Source: Vulcanibacillus modesticaldus (lineage in GTDB: Bacteria > Bacillota > Bacilli > Tepidibacillales > Tepidibacillaceae). Taken from it: a DNA stretch of 64,000 nt. The first letter of the stretch is position 1. Every line of letters begins with the position of its first letter. The stretch lies in contig NZ_MIJF01000013.1 in the NCBI RefSeq assembly GCF_001730235.1, positions 80,527 through 144,526 of the forward strand, written 5' to 3'. A program made the translations under genes and the position numbers. A model generated the notes under the pieces. That model was not told where the DNA came from and did no database searches. It saw only the letters and a list, made by a program, of their open reading frames with translations. Shown in pieces: positions 1 to 9,468 of this stretch.

Positions 1-1050
1 ATTAGAAATATCTATCGACATTGTCAAAGGACTTTTCATTGAAGCAAGTGGTATTAAAATGTAACCAGCATGAGCAACACTAGATAATGCTAATAATCTT
101 TTCGCATTTGATTGGAAAATAGCCATAGTGTTACCAATAATCATTGTTAAAGCTGCTATTATCGCTAAATATGTTGTTGCTTCAAAGAAGAAGAACTCAG
201 TTTGTGATGGATCTGCGAAATTATATTCGGTCACAATCGGTACAAAGATTGTAACTAAAATTCTTATAATAATCGCAAAACCTGCTGCCTTTGAGATTAC
301 CGCTAAAAAGGCAGTAACTGGAGTTGGTGCTCCTTCATATACATCTGGTGCCCACATATAAGAAGGAACAGCAGCAATCTTATAACTTAATCCTACTAGG
401 ATCATAAAGAATCCAAGATAAACATAGAAGTCAAAACCGTTTGTAAATGCTTCTGGTAAACGCTCAGAAATCACTAATAGGTTTGTGGATCCAGTTAATC
501 CATAGATAAACGATACCCCATATAAAAATACTGTTGAAGAAATTAACCCTGTGATAATGTACTTAAAAGCCGCTTCATTAGACTTAAGGTTTTTCTTCCT
601 AATTCCTACCATTATATAGGATGAGAAACTTAATAACTCTAATCCAATATATAACGTAATAATATCAGCCGAAGAAGCCATAATCATAGCTCCAACAAGA
701 GCCGTTAAAAGGAGGTAATAAAATTCTCCATCATGTGGTATTTCTTCCTTATCAATATAGTTAATTGACATAATAAATACTATACCTGTTCCGACTAGGA
801 AGATTAGTTTAAAGAGACTCCCGAAACTATCTACTCGATATGAGTTCTCTAATAAATATTCAACAGGTGATCCTAATTGTTGTAATGTGAAGTAGATAGC
901 AATTACAATCCCAACAATACTTACCCAGCCAAATATTTTACGATCTCCTTTATCAGACATGACTAGATCGGCTATTGTAATGACCGCTGCCAATATAATT
1001 ATTGTAAGTTCCGGAGCGAGTAGCCCCCAATTTAACTCTAATAGATTCAT
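1..1050 (-). CDS. nuoN: NADH-quinone oxidoreductase subunit N (3' end outside window)
   Basis: Membrane subunit of complex I and one of its three antiporter-like proton-pumping subunits. The frame is open from an ATG at 1050 to the window edge, giving 350 residues of a family usually about 480-500, so the C-terminus is missing. Many hydrophobic helices are visible. The NuoN signatures are LELLS with E138 (the pumping glutamate in helix 5), K224 in SYKIAAVP, and APDVYEGAP at 234-242. A strong AGGAGGG ribosome-binding site precedes the start, which lies 5 bases after the nuoM stop. It is the last visible gene of the nuoA-N operon. Family assignment is secure; nothing can be said about what follows it. 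Confidence 0.95.
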   Translation of the reverse strand, partial: MNLLELNWGLLAPELTIIILAAVITIADLVMSDKGDRKIFGWVSIVGIVIAIYFTLQQLGSPVEYLLENSYRVDSFGSLFKLIFLVGTGIVFIMSINYIDKEEIPHDGEFYYLLLTALVGAMIMASSADIITLYIGLELLSFSSYIMVGIRKKNLKSNEAAFKYIITGLISSTVFLYGVSFIYGLTGSTNLLVISERLPEAFTNGFDFYVYLGFFMILVGLSYKIAAVPSYMWAPDVYEGAPTPVTAFLAVISKAAGFAIIIRILVTIFVPIVTEYNFADPSQTEFFFFEATTYLAIIAALTMIIGNTMAIFQSNAKRLLALSSVAHAGYILIPLASMKSPLTMSIDISN

Positions 1051-1055
1051 CCGGC

Positions 1056-2615
1056 CTACCCTCCTATCCTAGTCAAAAACAATTGTAAAGTCGCTTGTAT
1101 TGGTTCGCTGAGTATAGCTGGATATACCCCGACTAAAATAACAAATCCAACTAAAACAACCATTGGTATCATCTCAACTGAGCGTGCATCGCTAACATGT
1201 GTTAGCTTCTCAGCAGTTGGTCCGTAAGTTACGTTAAGAACTGAACGTAATAGATAAACGGTAGTTAAAACTACACCAAGCGTTGATATTGCAGCTAGGA
1301 TTGGTCTGTTTTCAAATAATCCTAAGAATGTTAGGAATTCGCTGATAAACCCTGACATACCTGGTAATCCTAGGGAAGCCAACGCTCCTGTTAATAAAAT
1401 ACCACTTGTAAATGGCATTGTTTTGGCCATGCCACCCAACTCTGAAAACTTCGTTGTATGAACTCTGTTGTACATAACTCCTACGATGTAGAAGAATAGG
1501 GAAGCTAACAATCCATGAGAAACGATTTGGAAAACAGCACCTTGGAATCCAAATGAATTCATTGCACCTAATCCCAAGATAATGATTCCCACGTGACTGA
1601 TACTTGAGTATACAACAACCATTTTCATATCTTCTTGAACAAATGCTAAGATACCACCATAGAATAAGTTGATTATTCCCAAAATAATTAACAATGTTGA
1701 AAAGGTTTCAGTTATTTCTGGGAAAAATCCATAATTCATTCTGAAAAGACCATAAGCACCGATTTTTAATAATACCCCAGAAAGGATCATACTCATTGGA
1801 GGTGGTGCTTGATAGTGCACTTTTAAAATCCATGAATGGAATGGGAACAATGGTACCTTGATTCCAAATGCAACTAGTAGTGCAAAGAAAACTCCATATT
1901 TAATTGCATCACTTACTCCAACGCCTAATAACTCATATGGTGAAGCACTATTATTTAAATTAAAGATTATTGTTTGAATATCAGTTGTAAAGATCGTGGT
2001 TCCATTTGCCCCTTCGTAATAACCTGCACTCATCAATAAAACAACGAAGGAAATAAGCAAAATTGCTGAACCCAATCCATTATAGAGCAGGAATGTAAAT
2101 GCAGCATCTTCCCTCTTATCAAGTCCCCAAATTCCAACTAAGAAGAACATAGTAATTAACGTGATTTCAAAGAAGATAAAGAATAGGAATAGATTTTGTG
2201 CTGCAAATACGCCATATAATCCTACTTGCATTAAAAAGAATAAGATGAAGTATTCTTTCCAACGCTTTTTAATCATATTAACTGCTGCAATAGCTGACAT
2301 ACTTGCAACTATTGCTGATAATACGACTAAAGGCATTGATAAACCGTCAACACCAAGACTGTACTTAAATTCAATCATTGCATTATCTGCTAATGGTATT
2401 TGTATCCAATCAAAATCTTCAACGAATTGCATACCATTGATAGTTGAATCAAAACTTGAAAACATCACGAAGGACAAAATCAATGGTATAAAAGATACTA
2501 GTACCCCAATTAATTTAATTGTGCCAGCCTTGTTGCTTGGGACAAATGCTAACAATAGGACTCCCAATAATGGCGAGAAGGTGATAAGTGTAAGTAATCC
2601 GATTGAGTCCATCAT
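1056..2615 (-). CDS. nuoM: NADH-quinone oxidoreductase subunit M
   Basis: Antiporter-like proton-pumping membrane subunit of complex I, 519 residues, the usual length. It is hydrophobic throughout. The proton-transfer helix reads LFFIFFEITLI, and KVPLFPFHSWILKVHYQAPP is the conserved broken-helix region of the Mrp/Nuo antiporter family. The start overlaps the end of nuoL by 4 bases (ATGA), implying translational coupling; a second ATG directly follows the first, so the exact start could be one codon later. Homology to MrpD-type antiporters is a family feature, but the operon context fixes this as nuoM. Confidence 0.96.
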   Translation of the reverse strand: MMDSIGLLTLITFSPLLGVLLLAFVPSNKAGTIKLIGVLVSFIPLILSFVMFSSFDSTINGMQFVEDFDWIQIPLADNAMIEFKYSLGVDGLSMPLVVLSAIVASMSAIAAVNMIKKRWKEYFILFFLMQVGLYGVFAAQNLFLFFIFFEITLITMFFLVGIWGLDKREDAAFTFLLYNGLGSAILLISFVVLLMSAGYYEGANGTTIFTTDIQTIIFNLNNSASPYELLGVGVSDAIKYGVFFALLVAFGIKVPLFPFHSWILKVHYQAPPPMSMILSGVLLKIGAYGLFRMNYGFFPEITETFSTLLIILGIINLFYGGILAFVQEDMKMVVVYSSISHVGIIILGLGAMNSFGFQGAVFQIVSHGLLASLFFYIVGVMYNRVHTTKFSELGGMAKTMPFTSGILLTGALASLGLPGMSGFISEFLTFLGLFENRPILAAISTLGVVLTTVYLLRSVLNVTYGPTAEKLTHVSDARSVEMIPMVVLVGFVILVGVYPAILSEPIQATLQLFLTRIGG

Positions 2616-4453
2616 CCTAACAACCTCCCTGCCGTCAAGCTAACAAGTAATAGTACTAATCCGATAATCGTAATCAGCCCATAAGCTTGTACTTGACCAT
2701 TTTGTAATCTCGAACCGATTTTACCAATTGCTTTTGAGAACCATACAGATAATTGTACTAAACCACCAATTACATATTTATCAAAGAACTTTAATACGTA
2801 TCCAAAAATTGTGTAAGGACGAACAACTACCGTACTATAAAGCTCGTCGATATAATATTTGTTAAATAATAACTTGTGCAATCCTCTTGGTTCTCCAGTT
2901 TTAACTTTATTATCACGTCCATACATTAACCACGCTAGAGCAATGCCACCGAAAGCCGCTATGATTGATAAATACATGATCCACTTTGGTCCTTCGACTT
3001 CTTCTGCGATAACGCCGTTGTTAGTGATCCACTCTCCAAATCCGAAGAACTCAATGTATCCAGCGAAGATTGCTAATAATGATAAGATTATCATTGGAAT
3101 AGTCATGTTCTTTGGTGATTCGTGGACATTAGCATTATGACGTGGTTTTCCGCTGAATACTAAGAAGTATAGACGGAACATATAGAAAGCTGTCATAACC
3201 GCTGCGATTAACGCCATCCAGAATAATGTAACATGTCCACTTTCGTAAACTGACATTAATATTAAATCCTTTGAGAAGAATCCAGCTAGACCTGGGAATC
3301 CTGAAATAGCTAAAGCACCGATTAAAAATACTGCTCTGGTGATTTTCATTTCTTTACCAAGTCCGCCCATCTCTTTGATGTTCTGTGTATGAACTGCATG
3401 AATTACACTACCAGCAGTAAGGAATAGTAATGCTTTGAAGAAAGCATGTGTAAATAAATGGAATACTCCAGCAATAAACCCTGCTGATCCAAGTGCTAGC
3501 ATCATGTATCCTAACTGACTGACAGTTGAATATGCCAATACTCGTTTAATATCATTTTGTACTAAACCGATTGAAGCAGCAAAAATCGCTGTAAAACCTC
3601 CGACAGTTGCCACAACGTACATTGCTGTTTCAGATGCTTCAAACAATGGGAATGTACGAGCTACTAAATATACACCGGCAGCAACCATTGTAGCGGCGTG
3701 GATCAAAGCTGATACAGGTGTAGGACCTTCCATCGCATCTGGTAACCATGTATGCAATGGAAACTGACCGGATTTACCGATTGCTCCGATAAAGATCAGT
3801 ATTGCCGTTAATGTAATAAAGCCAGGCTCAACTAATCCTTGTTCTACAGCTTCAAAGACACCAGCGTACTCAAATGTACCTACTTGCCAGAATAACAATG
3901 AGATACCGATTAATAGACCCAAGTCACCAATTCTGGTAACTATAAATGCCTTTTTAGCAGCTGACCTTGCTGATGGTTTGAAGTAATAAAAACCGATTAA
4001 CAAGAAAGAAGCTGCACCAACTAACTCCCAAAAAATAAATGCTTGAAGCAAGTTAGGAGAAATTACAAGACTTAACATTGAAAATGTGAAAAGTGATAAA
4101 TAGGTATAAAATACTGGGAATCTTTCATCCCCATGCATATATCCCTTTGAATAGATGTGAACCATCAAGCTTACTAATGTTACCACAAATAACATCAATG
4201 CATTTAATGGTGTTATTTCAAATCCAACTGTTAATGTTTTGTCACCAATAGTTAACCAATTAAAGTTTTGAATATAATTTTCCGCATCATGACCTAGTCT
4301 TTCAAAAAGTATACCAAGTGCCACTATAAATGAGGATAGTAACGACACTATACCAACATATGCTGCACCTTCCTTGAGCTGACGACCAAAAGCGACTAAC
4401 AGCACGAAGGAGATGAGCGGAAAAAGAGGTACTAACCATGCATTTTCTAACAT
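2612..4453 (-). CDS. nuoL: NADH-quinone oxidoreductase subunit L
   Basis: Largest antiporter-like subunit of complex I, 613 residues, full length. It is distal in the membrane arm and normally carries the long lateral helix at its C-terminus. Visible hallmarks are FWELVGAASFLLIGFY with the pumping glutamate, GKSGQFPLHTWLPDAMEGPT, and HAATMVAAGVYL. The start is ATG with GAAGGAATGG upstream, 23 bases after nuoK. The last 4 bases overlap nuoM. Assignment is secure from the motifs and from its position between nuoK and nuoM. Confidence 0.96.
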   Translation of the reverse strand: MLENAWLVPLFPLISFVLLVAFGRQLKEGAAYVGIVSLLSSFIVALGILFERLGHDAENYIQNFNWLTIGDKTLTVGFEITPLNALMLFVVTLVSLMVHIYSKGYMHGDERFPVFYTYLSLFTFSMLSLVISPNLLQAFIFWELVGAASFLLIGFYYFKPSARSAAKKAFIVTRIGDLGLLIGISLLFWQVGTFEYAGVFEAVEQGLVEPGFITLTAILIFIGAIGKSGQFPLHTWLPDAMEGPTPVSALIHAATMVAAGVYLVARTFPLFEASETAMYVVATVGGFTAIFAASIGLVQNDIKRVLAYSTVSQLGYMMLALGSAGFIAGVFHLFTHAFFKALLFLTAGSVIHAVHTQNIKEMGGLGKEMKITRAVFLIGALAISGFPGLAGFFSKDLILMSVYESGHVTLFWMALIAAVMTAFYMFRLYFLVFSGKPRHNANVHESPKNMTIPMIILSLLAIFAGYIEFFGFGEWITNNGVIAEEVEGPKWIMYLSIIAAFGGIALAWLMYGRDNKVKTGEPRGLHKLLFNKYYIDELYSTVVVRPYTIFGYVLKFFDKYVIGGLVQLSVWFSKAIGKIGSRLQNGQVQAYGLITIIGLVLLLVSLTAGRLLG

Positions 4454-4476
4454 TTAATCACCATTCCTTCACTATT

Positions 4477-4785
4477 TTATCGCTTCATAATATTTAGATC
4501 AGTAATACTAATGGTCCCTTTATTACGGAAGATCGCAATTAAAATCGCCAGTCCAACAGCTGTTTCCGCTGCCGCCACTGTGATCGTAAAAATCGTAAAA
4601 ATTTGTCCTGTAATATTTCCATAAAAACCAAATCGAGAGAATGCAATTAAATTGATATTAACCGCATTTAACATCAATTCTATTGATAATAGAACGATAA
4701 TCCCGCTTTTTTTGTTTAAAACGCCAAACATTCCAATAGAGAACATGATTGCTCCCACTGCTAGATAAGCATTTAAGGGTACCAT
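4477..4785 (-). CDS. nuoK: NADH-quinone oxidoreductase subunit K
   Basis: Small three-helix membrane subunit of complex I (MrpC-like), 102 residues, typical length. The two conserved membrane glutamates are visible in [16 protein letters not shown] and in [10 protein letters not shown], which are part of the hydrophilic axis carrying protons through the membrane arm. Its ATG overlaps the nuoJ stop by one base (TAATG), the same coupling used at nuoJ/nuoI, so the three small genes are probably translated together. Confidence 0.95.
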   Translation of the reverse strand: MVPLNAYLAVGAIMFSIGMFGVLNKKSGIIVLLSIELMLNAVNINLIAFSRFGFYGNITGQIFTIFTITVAAAETAVGLAILIAIFRNKGTISITDLNIMKR

Positions 4786-5285
4786 TACTTATCACTCTCC
4801 TTTTTCGCAAGCACGATTGCTCCCATTAATGCAACTAATAAAAGAAGGGAAGCAAGTTCAAAAGGAATGACATGTTTTGTAAACATCGCCATACCAATCT
4901 CAATTACATTATCTTCACCAAGATTAGCAGCTTCATTTGGCCAACTTGTAGTACGAATACCATTTAATAAGATAAGACCGATAATAGTAGCTCCTAAAAT
5001 TGCGAAGATAGTGTGCCCTTTTCTTTTAAGCTTTTTATCTTCTTTGTGTTGAGATGTCATCATTGTTCCTAAGGCCATCATTATCGTAATCGCACCAGCG
5101 TAGATTAATATCTGAACAAAAGCTAGGAATTCTGCTTTTAATAGTACAAATAGTCCCGCTACTCCAATGAATGATAACCCAATGGAGAGTACCATGTGAA
5201 TTACGCGATCAAGATTCAACATCAATACTGCTCCAGATATAGCCATAAGAGCAAAGATGAAGAAAGCGATATATTCTCCAGTCAT
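4785..5285 (-). CDS. nuoJ: NADH-quinone oxidoreductase subunit J
   Basis: Five-helix membrane subunit of complex I, 166 residues. It forms part of the link between the quinone-binding region and the antiporter subunits. The conserved stretch [15 protein letters not shown] is the third-helix motif of NuoJ, whose pi-bulge is linked to coupling. The start overlaps the nuoI stop by one base (TAATG). Length and neighbours are standard. Confidence 0.95.
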   Translation of the reverse strand: MTGEYIAFFIFALMAISGAVLMLNLDRVIHMVLSIGLSFIGVAGLFVLLKAEFLAFVQILIYAGAITIMMALGTMMTSQHKEDKKLKRKGHTIFAILGATIIGLILLNGIRTTSWPNEAANLGEDNVIEIGMAMFTKHVIPFELASLLLLVALMGAIVLAKKESDK

Positions 5286-5737
5286 TAATGATTCGCCTCC
5301 CTCACGTTAGTATTATTATTTTCTAGCCATTTTTTATCTTTCAGTAAGTTATCACGGCTGTAACTAGCTAATTCGAATTTATTAGTCATTTTTATCGCCT
5401 CAGTAGGACAAACTTCCGTACACAAATCACATAATATACAGATCTCAAAGTTAATTTCGTAAGTGTCAAGTACTCTACCCTTCTTTTCTGGGTCAGGATT
5501 TGGTTTTCCTGATAAAGTAATACTATTAGTTGGGCATATCCTTGCACACTGGTTACAAACGATACATTTTTCAGGATCTAGATATTGAATTCCACGAAAA
5601 CGATTTGGTAGGACATATTCTTCATCTGGATATTGAATAGTCACTTTAGGCTCTTTGAGATACCTAAACGTTAAGCCTAGTCCTTGTAATAAACCTTTTC
5701 CCCACACGTTTATTTCACCCCGCTTCTTAGTAAACAT
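5285..5737 (-). CDS. nuoI: NADH-quinone oxidoreductase subunit I (2x[4Fe-4S] ferredoxin-like)
   Basis: Peripheral-arm subunit holding two [4Fe-4S] clusters (N6a and N6b) that pass electrons toward the N2 cluster in NuoB. The 150-residue protein shows two CxxCxxCxxxCP motifs, at cysteines 58/61/64/68 and 100/103/106/110. An N-terminal amphipathic stretch (residues about 10-30) should lie against the membrane. Its start codon overlaps the end of nuoH by 11 bases. Because no NADH-binding module is encoded here, NuoI is a plausible entry point for electrons from ferredoxin or another donor; that is inference. Confidence 0.96.
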   Translation of the reverse strand: MFTKKRGEINVWGKGLLQGLGLTFRYLKEPKVTIQYPDEEYVLPNRFRGIQYLDPEKCIVCNQCARICPTNSITLSGKPNPDPEKKGRVLDTYEINFEICILCDLCTEVCPTEAIKMTNKFELASYSRDNLLKDKKWLENNNTNVREANH

Positions 5738-6728
5738 TTAAAATTTTAAGCACTGCAGTTAACAATACGTTAAACAAAGCTACTGGGATTAACACTTTCC
5801 ATGCAAACCCCATCAACTGGTTTGTTTTTACACGTGGGAAGGTAGCGCGCACCCAGAATAGATAGAATACTAGCAACATGAACTTCAGGATGAACCAAAT
5901 AATTCCTGGAATAAAGTCAAGTCCAAATGGTGCATCCCATCCGCCTAAGAATAATACTGTCATTAAACTTGCCATAGCAAATACATATACATATTCAGTT
6001 AAATAATAAAATGCAAAACGGAAACCACTGTACTCAACAAAATACCCAGCTACTAGCTCATTCTCCGCCTCTGGCAAGTCAAACGGTGTACGGTTTAACT
6101 CTGCATTTCCCGCGATCAAAAATGTTATGAAACCAATGATTTGTGGGAAGATAAACCAGGTGCTATCCTTTTGTGCTTCAACAATATCAATTAAATTTAG
6201 ACTTCCAGTCATTATTACTATTCCCAAAAAGGACATGATCAATGGAACTTCGTAACTGATCATTTGTGCTACAGAACGCATTCCACCCATGATAGCATAC
6301 TTATTGTTTGAAGCCCATCCACCTAACAGAATACCTGTAATTGTTATACTAGATAACGCTGCATAATACAGTATTCCGACATTGACATCCGCAAATTGAA
6401 TTTTTTCAGAGTATGGAATAACTGCAATAACCGCAAATGCAGGTAAATAAGCGAGCATTGGTCCTATTCGGAATAACGCTTTATCTGCCTTTTCCGGAAT
6501 GATATCCTCTTTAATCAATAACTTAAAAACGTCTGCTACAGTCTGTAATAGTCCCTTAGGACCAACACGGTTAGGACCATAACGTATTTGAATCCATCCG
6601 ATAACTTTACGTTCGAAGTAGATGGCATACGTAACGAAGAATAAAACGATACCTAACATGATCACTGCTGCTAGTGAAATGTATAGCAGATTCAACCAAG
6701 AAAAAGGTCGCGTTAATAAATCTGCCAT
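5727..6728 (-). CDS. nuoH: NADH-quinone oxidoreductase subunit H
   Basis: Membrane subunit that, with NuoB and NuoD, forms the quinone-binding chamber. It has 333 residues, usual length, and about eight hydrophobic helices. The conserved loop ERKVIGWIQIRYGPNRVGP follows helix 1, and the acidic stretch FDLPEAENELVAGYFVEYSG is the NuoH signature implicated in quinone reduction and coupling. Its ATG overlaps the nuoD stop by one base. Confidence 0.96.
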   Translation of the reverse strand: MADLLTRPFSWLNLLYISLAAVIMLGIVLFFVTYAIYFERKVIGWIQIRYGPNRVGPKGLLQTVADVFKLLIKEDIIPEKADKALFRIGPMLAYLPAFAVIAVIPYSEKIQFADVNVGILYYAALSSITITGILLGGWASNNKYAIMGGMRSVAQMISYEVPLIMSFLGIVIMTGSLNLIDIVEAQKDSTWFIFPQIIGFITFLIAGNAELNRTPFDLPEAENELVAGYFVEYSGFRFAFYYLTEYVYVFAMASLMTVLFLGGWDAPFGLDFIPGIIWFILKFMLLVFYLFWVRATFPRVKTNQLMGFAWKVLIPVALFNVLLTAVLKILNVY

Positions 6729-7828
6729 TATGCATCAACCTCCCCTAACACGATATCGATAGCCCCCAAGATTGCTGGAAGATCAGCCATTGTGTTTCCA
6801 ACCAATAGATCTGAGAAGATTTGTAGGTTGATAAAGGAAGGTCTTCTAAAGTGTAAACGATAAGGTTTGTCTTTTCCTTTACTTACAAGGTGTATTCCTA
6901 ATTCTCCCTTAGAAGTTTCCATCCTAGTGTATACCTCTCCCTCAGGAACTCGAAGAACCCTTGGTAATTTTGCCTGTATTTCACCTTCTGGAATTTGATC
7001 AACGGCTTGTTCGATGATCTTAAGTGATTGTTCCATTTCCTTCATGCGTACCATGTATCTGTCAAAAACGTCCCCATTTTCTCCAACTGGGATCTCAAAT
7101 TCAAAGCGATCATATATGGAATATGGTTGATTTTTACGAATATCAAATTTAACGTTGGAGCCACGTAAATTTGGACCAGATAGTCCGTACTTGATAGCTG
7201 TTTCTCCGTCGTAAACAGCTAGATTCTTAACCCTAGCTAGGAAAATTTCATTTCCTGTAACAAGTTGATGATATTCTTTTAACTTTTTACGCATATATGG
7301 AATAAAATCACGAACTTTTTCAAGCCATCCTTCTGGAGCGTCCCATTTAACTCCTCCAACTCTCATGTAGTTGAAAGTCATTCGCGCACCAGATATTTCA
7401 TTTAATAGATCTAAAATAAGTTCACGGTCACGGAACGCAAAAATAAATGGTGTTGTTGCTCCTAGGTCAAGAACCGCTGTACCCCACCATACAAAGTGAC
7501 TTGCTAAACGACTTAATTCCATGACGATAACTCTTAGGTACTCTGCACGTTCAGGTACTTCAATGTTCATTAATTCTTCAACCGCCTGAACTAGTGCATA
7601 GTTATTTAGCATTGAAGATAAATAATCTAAACGATCTGTATATGGGATAATTTGGGTATATGTTAAGCTTTCAGCTATTTTTTCTGTACCTCGATGTAAA
7701 TATCCAACTACAGGAGTTGCTTCAACGATTTTTTCTCCATCAACTTTTACTACAACACGAAAAACCCCGTGAGTACTAGGATGTTGAGGTCCAATATTAA
7801 GCAACATTTCTTCAGTGCGTAATTCCAT
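6728..7828 (-). CDS. nuoD: NADH-quinone oxidoreductase subunit D
   Basis: Peripheral-arm 49-kDa-type subunit, related to the large subunit of [NiFe] hydrogenases but without the metal-binding cysteines. It forms much of the quinone site. The 366-residue protein starts with LNIGPQHPSTHGVFR; the loop histidine of QHPSTHG is a quinone ligand in this family. The start is ATG with AGGAGGTG 8 bases upstream, 5 bases after nuoC. NuoC and NuoD are separate, as in other Bacillales, not fused as in E. coli. Confidence 0.96.
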   Translation of the reverse strand: MELRTEEMLLNIGPQHPSTHGVFRVVVKVDGEKIVEATPVVGYLHRGTEKIAESLTYTQIIPYTDRLDYLSSMLNNYALVQAVEELMNIEVPERAEYLRVIVMELSRLASHFVWWGTAVLDLGATTPFIFAFRDRELILDLLNEISGARMTFNYMRVGGVKWDAPEGWLEKVRDFIPYMRKKLKEYHQLVTGNEIFLARVKNLAVYDGETAIKYGLSGPNLRGSNVKFDIRKNQPYSIYDRFEFEIPVGENGDVFDRYMVRMKEMEQSLKIIEQAVDQIPEGEIQAKLPRVLRVPEGEVYTRMETSKGELGIHLVSKGKDKPYRLHFRRPSFINLQIFSDLLVGNTMADLPAILGAIDIVLGEVDA

Positions 7829-7833
7829 TACCC

Positions 7834-8334
7834 CTACACCTCCTCATCATGTGGCACGTAATCTTTCCGTAATGGATGTCCAACCCAATCGTCAGGAAGT
7901 AAGATACGACTAATTTCACGTCCAGTAAACCCGATTCCTAATAAGTCGTATGCTTCTCTTTCCTGCCAATCTGCTGCTGGCCAAATATCGATAACAGTGG
8001 ATACGCTTCCACCGTCCCGTTCTGTCTGAACTTTTACAGCTAAATATTCATCACGTGAGAATGAATAGAAATGATATGCAACTTCCATGTATTTTTCGTA
8101 GTCTACCCCAGATAGGTTCATTAGGTAGTTAAATTGCATATTCTCATCATCACGAATTACTAAAGCTACATCATGCCAATATTCTTTATCAATGATTAAT
8201 GTTGGTCTATGTGAATTAGGTTCGTTGATATATGCTTCTTTTATCGCATTCTCAGATACTTTTTCGGAAATTATCTTTACATAAGTATCTAGAACTGCTT
8301 GCTTAGGAGAAGACGCTTTAATTTCATCACTCAT
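7834..8334 (-). CDS. nuoC: NADH-quinone oxidoreductase subunit C
   Basis: Peripheral-arm 30-kDa-type subunit, 166 residues, a scaffold for the electron-transfer arm. The family motif is [18 protein letters not shown] followed by [17 protein letters not shown]. The N-terminus lacks the long low-complexity extension seen in some Bacillus NuoC proteins. The start overlaps the nuoB stop by 8 bases. Confidence 0.95.
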   Translation of the reverse strand: MSDEIKASSPKQAVLDTYVKIISEKVSENAIKEAYINEPNSHRPTLIIDKEYWHDVALVIRDDENMQFNYLMNLSGVDYEKYMEVAYHFYSFSRDEYLAVKVQTERDGGSVSTVIDIWPAADWQEREAYDLLGIGFTGREISRILLPDDWVGHPLRKDYVPHDEEV

Positions 8335-8851
8335 TATCTACTAGCACCTTCTTTCCGGTTTTTGCTTCATAGCGGATTTTTTCTTGTAGTTTATTTAATC
8401 CATAGATAATTGCCGCAGGGTTTGGCGGGCAACCTGGAATGTAAACATCAACAGGGACAATTTTGTCCACGCCTTTAACTACTGAATAGGAATTAATATA
8501 CGGACCTCCAGCAGTTGCACAAACACCAATTGCTATTACCCACTTTGGTTCTGGCATTTGGTCATATAGACGTCTTACCAATGGAGCCATTTTCTTTGTT
8601 ACTGTTCCAGCAACCATCATTACGTCTGCCTGTCTTGGTGAAGCACGGAAAACCCCGGAACCAAATCTATCTAGGTCAAAGTGTGCAGCTCCAGCATCCA
8701 TCATTTCTATGGCACAGCAGGCTAGACCGAATGTTAAAGGCCATAATGAATTACTACGAGCCCAAGCCTTAACTTGCTCAAAGGAAGTCATTATGACACT
8801 TCTTTCTAATTCTTGTTGTTCTTCTGGTGTAATACCTTCTAAGTTTACCAT
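8327..8851 (-). CDS. nuoB: NADH-quinone oxidoreductase subunit B
   Basis: Peripheral-arm subunit carrying the N2 [4Fe-4S] cluster that reduces quinone. Counting from the ATG at 8851, the four ligands are C45 and C46 (the unusual adjacent pair in [10 protein letters not shown]), C111 and C141 (GCPPNP). A longer frame begins with TTG at 8872, but the ATG at 8851 has an AAGAAGGTG ribosome site and is the better start. It overlaps nuoA by 7 bases. The 174-residue length is typical. Confidence 0.95.
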   Translation of the reverse strand: MVNLEGITPEEQQELERSVIMTSFEQVKAWARSNSLWPLTFGLACCAIEMMDAGAAHFDLDRFGSGVFRASPRQADVMMVAGTVTKKMAPLVRRLYDQMPEPKWVIAIGVCATAGGPYINSYSVVKGVDKIVPVDVYIPGCPPNPAAIIYGLNKLQEKIRYEAKTGKKVLVDNE

Positions 8852-9222
8852 GATAACACCTTCTTCTTCCAAGCGTAAGCAAGGCCAATAATAAGCATGA
8901 AAATAAAGATTGTCATTTCAATTAATACAAATACACTGTACTGACTTAACCTCTCAAAGGCAGCTGCCCAAGGGTAAAGGAAAACTGTTTCGACATCAAA
9001 TACTACGAATAACAACGCAAATAAGTAGTATCTGACATTAAATTGTACCCTAGCGTCTCCTGTTGGAAGAATACCACTTTCATAAGTGACACTCTTTTCT
9101 TTAGACGGTTTCTTTGGGCTGATTAACGGACTAACCATCTCGATCGCTGCTACTGGCAGCATAATACCCAACAGTATGAAGATAGTAATGCTAAGGTAAC
9201 TGTTGCTATAAATGTAGTCCAT
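8845..9222 (-). CDS. nuoA: NADH-quinone oxidoreductase subunit A
   Basis: Three-helix membrane subunit at the junction of the two arms of complex I, 125 residues. The conserved core is [20 protein letters not shown] followed by the acidic helix [15 protein letters not shown]. The frame extends upstream to 9297, but the ATG at 9222 has a GGAGGGG ribosome site and gives the family length, so it is preferred. This is the first gene of the operon: nuoE, nuoF and nuoG do not precede it. Confidence 0.94.
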   Translation of the reverse strand: MDYIYSNSYLSITIFILLGIMLPVAAIEMVSPLISPKKPSKEKSVTYESGILPTGDARVQFNVRYYLFALLFVVFDVETVFLYPWAAAFERLSQYSVFVLIEMTIFIFMLIIGLAYAWKKKVLSW

Positions 9223-9363
9223 GAACACTTCCCCTCCATTTGATGATATTTTGGAACACAATGCTAGAATATATCCAAATCTAACTATGTATCCCAATGG
9301 ATTAAATTTTGTTCACTAATCCGCACCATTTTGTCAACTGCGTATTTTTGAACAAAATGTGAC

Positions 9364-9376
9364 TTCCCATATTATA
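9364..9376 (-). promoter_or_regulatory. possible nuo operon promoter (-10 element)
   Basis: A TATAAT hexamer reads leftward at 9371-9376, about 150 bases before nuoA, and no terminator lies between it and the gene. No convincing -35 hexamer sits at 16-18 bases, so activator dependence is possible. A 9-base inverted repeat (ATTTTGTTC at 9306-9314, GAACAAAAT at 9350-9358) lies in the predicted leader. The 386-base gap between nuoA and atpC otherwise holds the palindromes listed separately. Confidence 0.3.
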
Positions 9377-9422
9377 TAATACTAAATATTCATTTTTTTT
9401 CATAGGCGTTTTATCATTTATT

Positions 9423-9440
9423 TTGTGTATTTTATCACAT
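9423..9440. promoter_or_regulatory. Rex-like or CRP/FNR-like palindrome upstream of nuo
   Basis: The sequence TTGTGTATTTTATCACAT fits the Rex operator pattern TTGTGAANNNNTTCACAA at 11 of 14 defined positions and the CRP/FNR pattern TGTGA-N6-TCACA at 9 of 10. It lies about 200 bases before nuoA and about 60 bases above the possible -10. Either regulator (NADH/NAD+ sensor or oxygen sensor) would make sense for a respiratory operon. The match is seen; the regulator is inferred. Confidence 0.45.
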
Positions 9441-9468
9441 AACTTTTACTATAAAAAAATCTTAAAGT

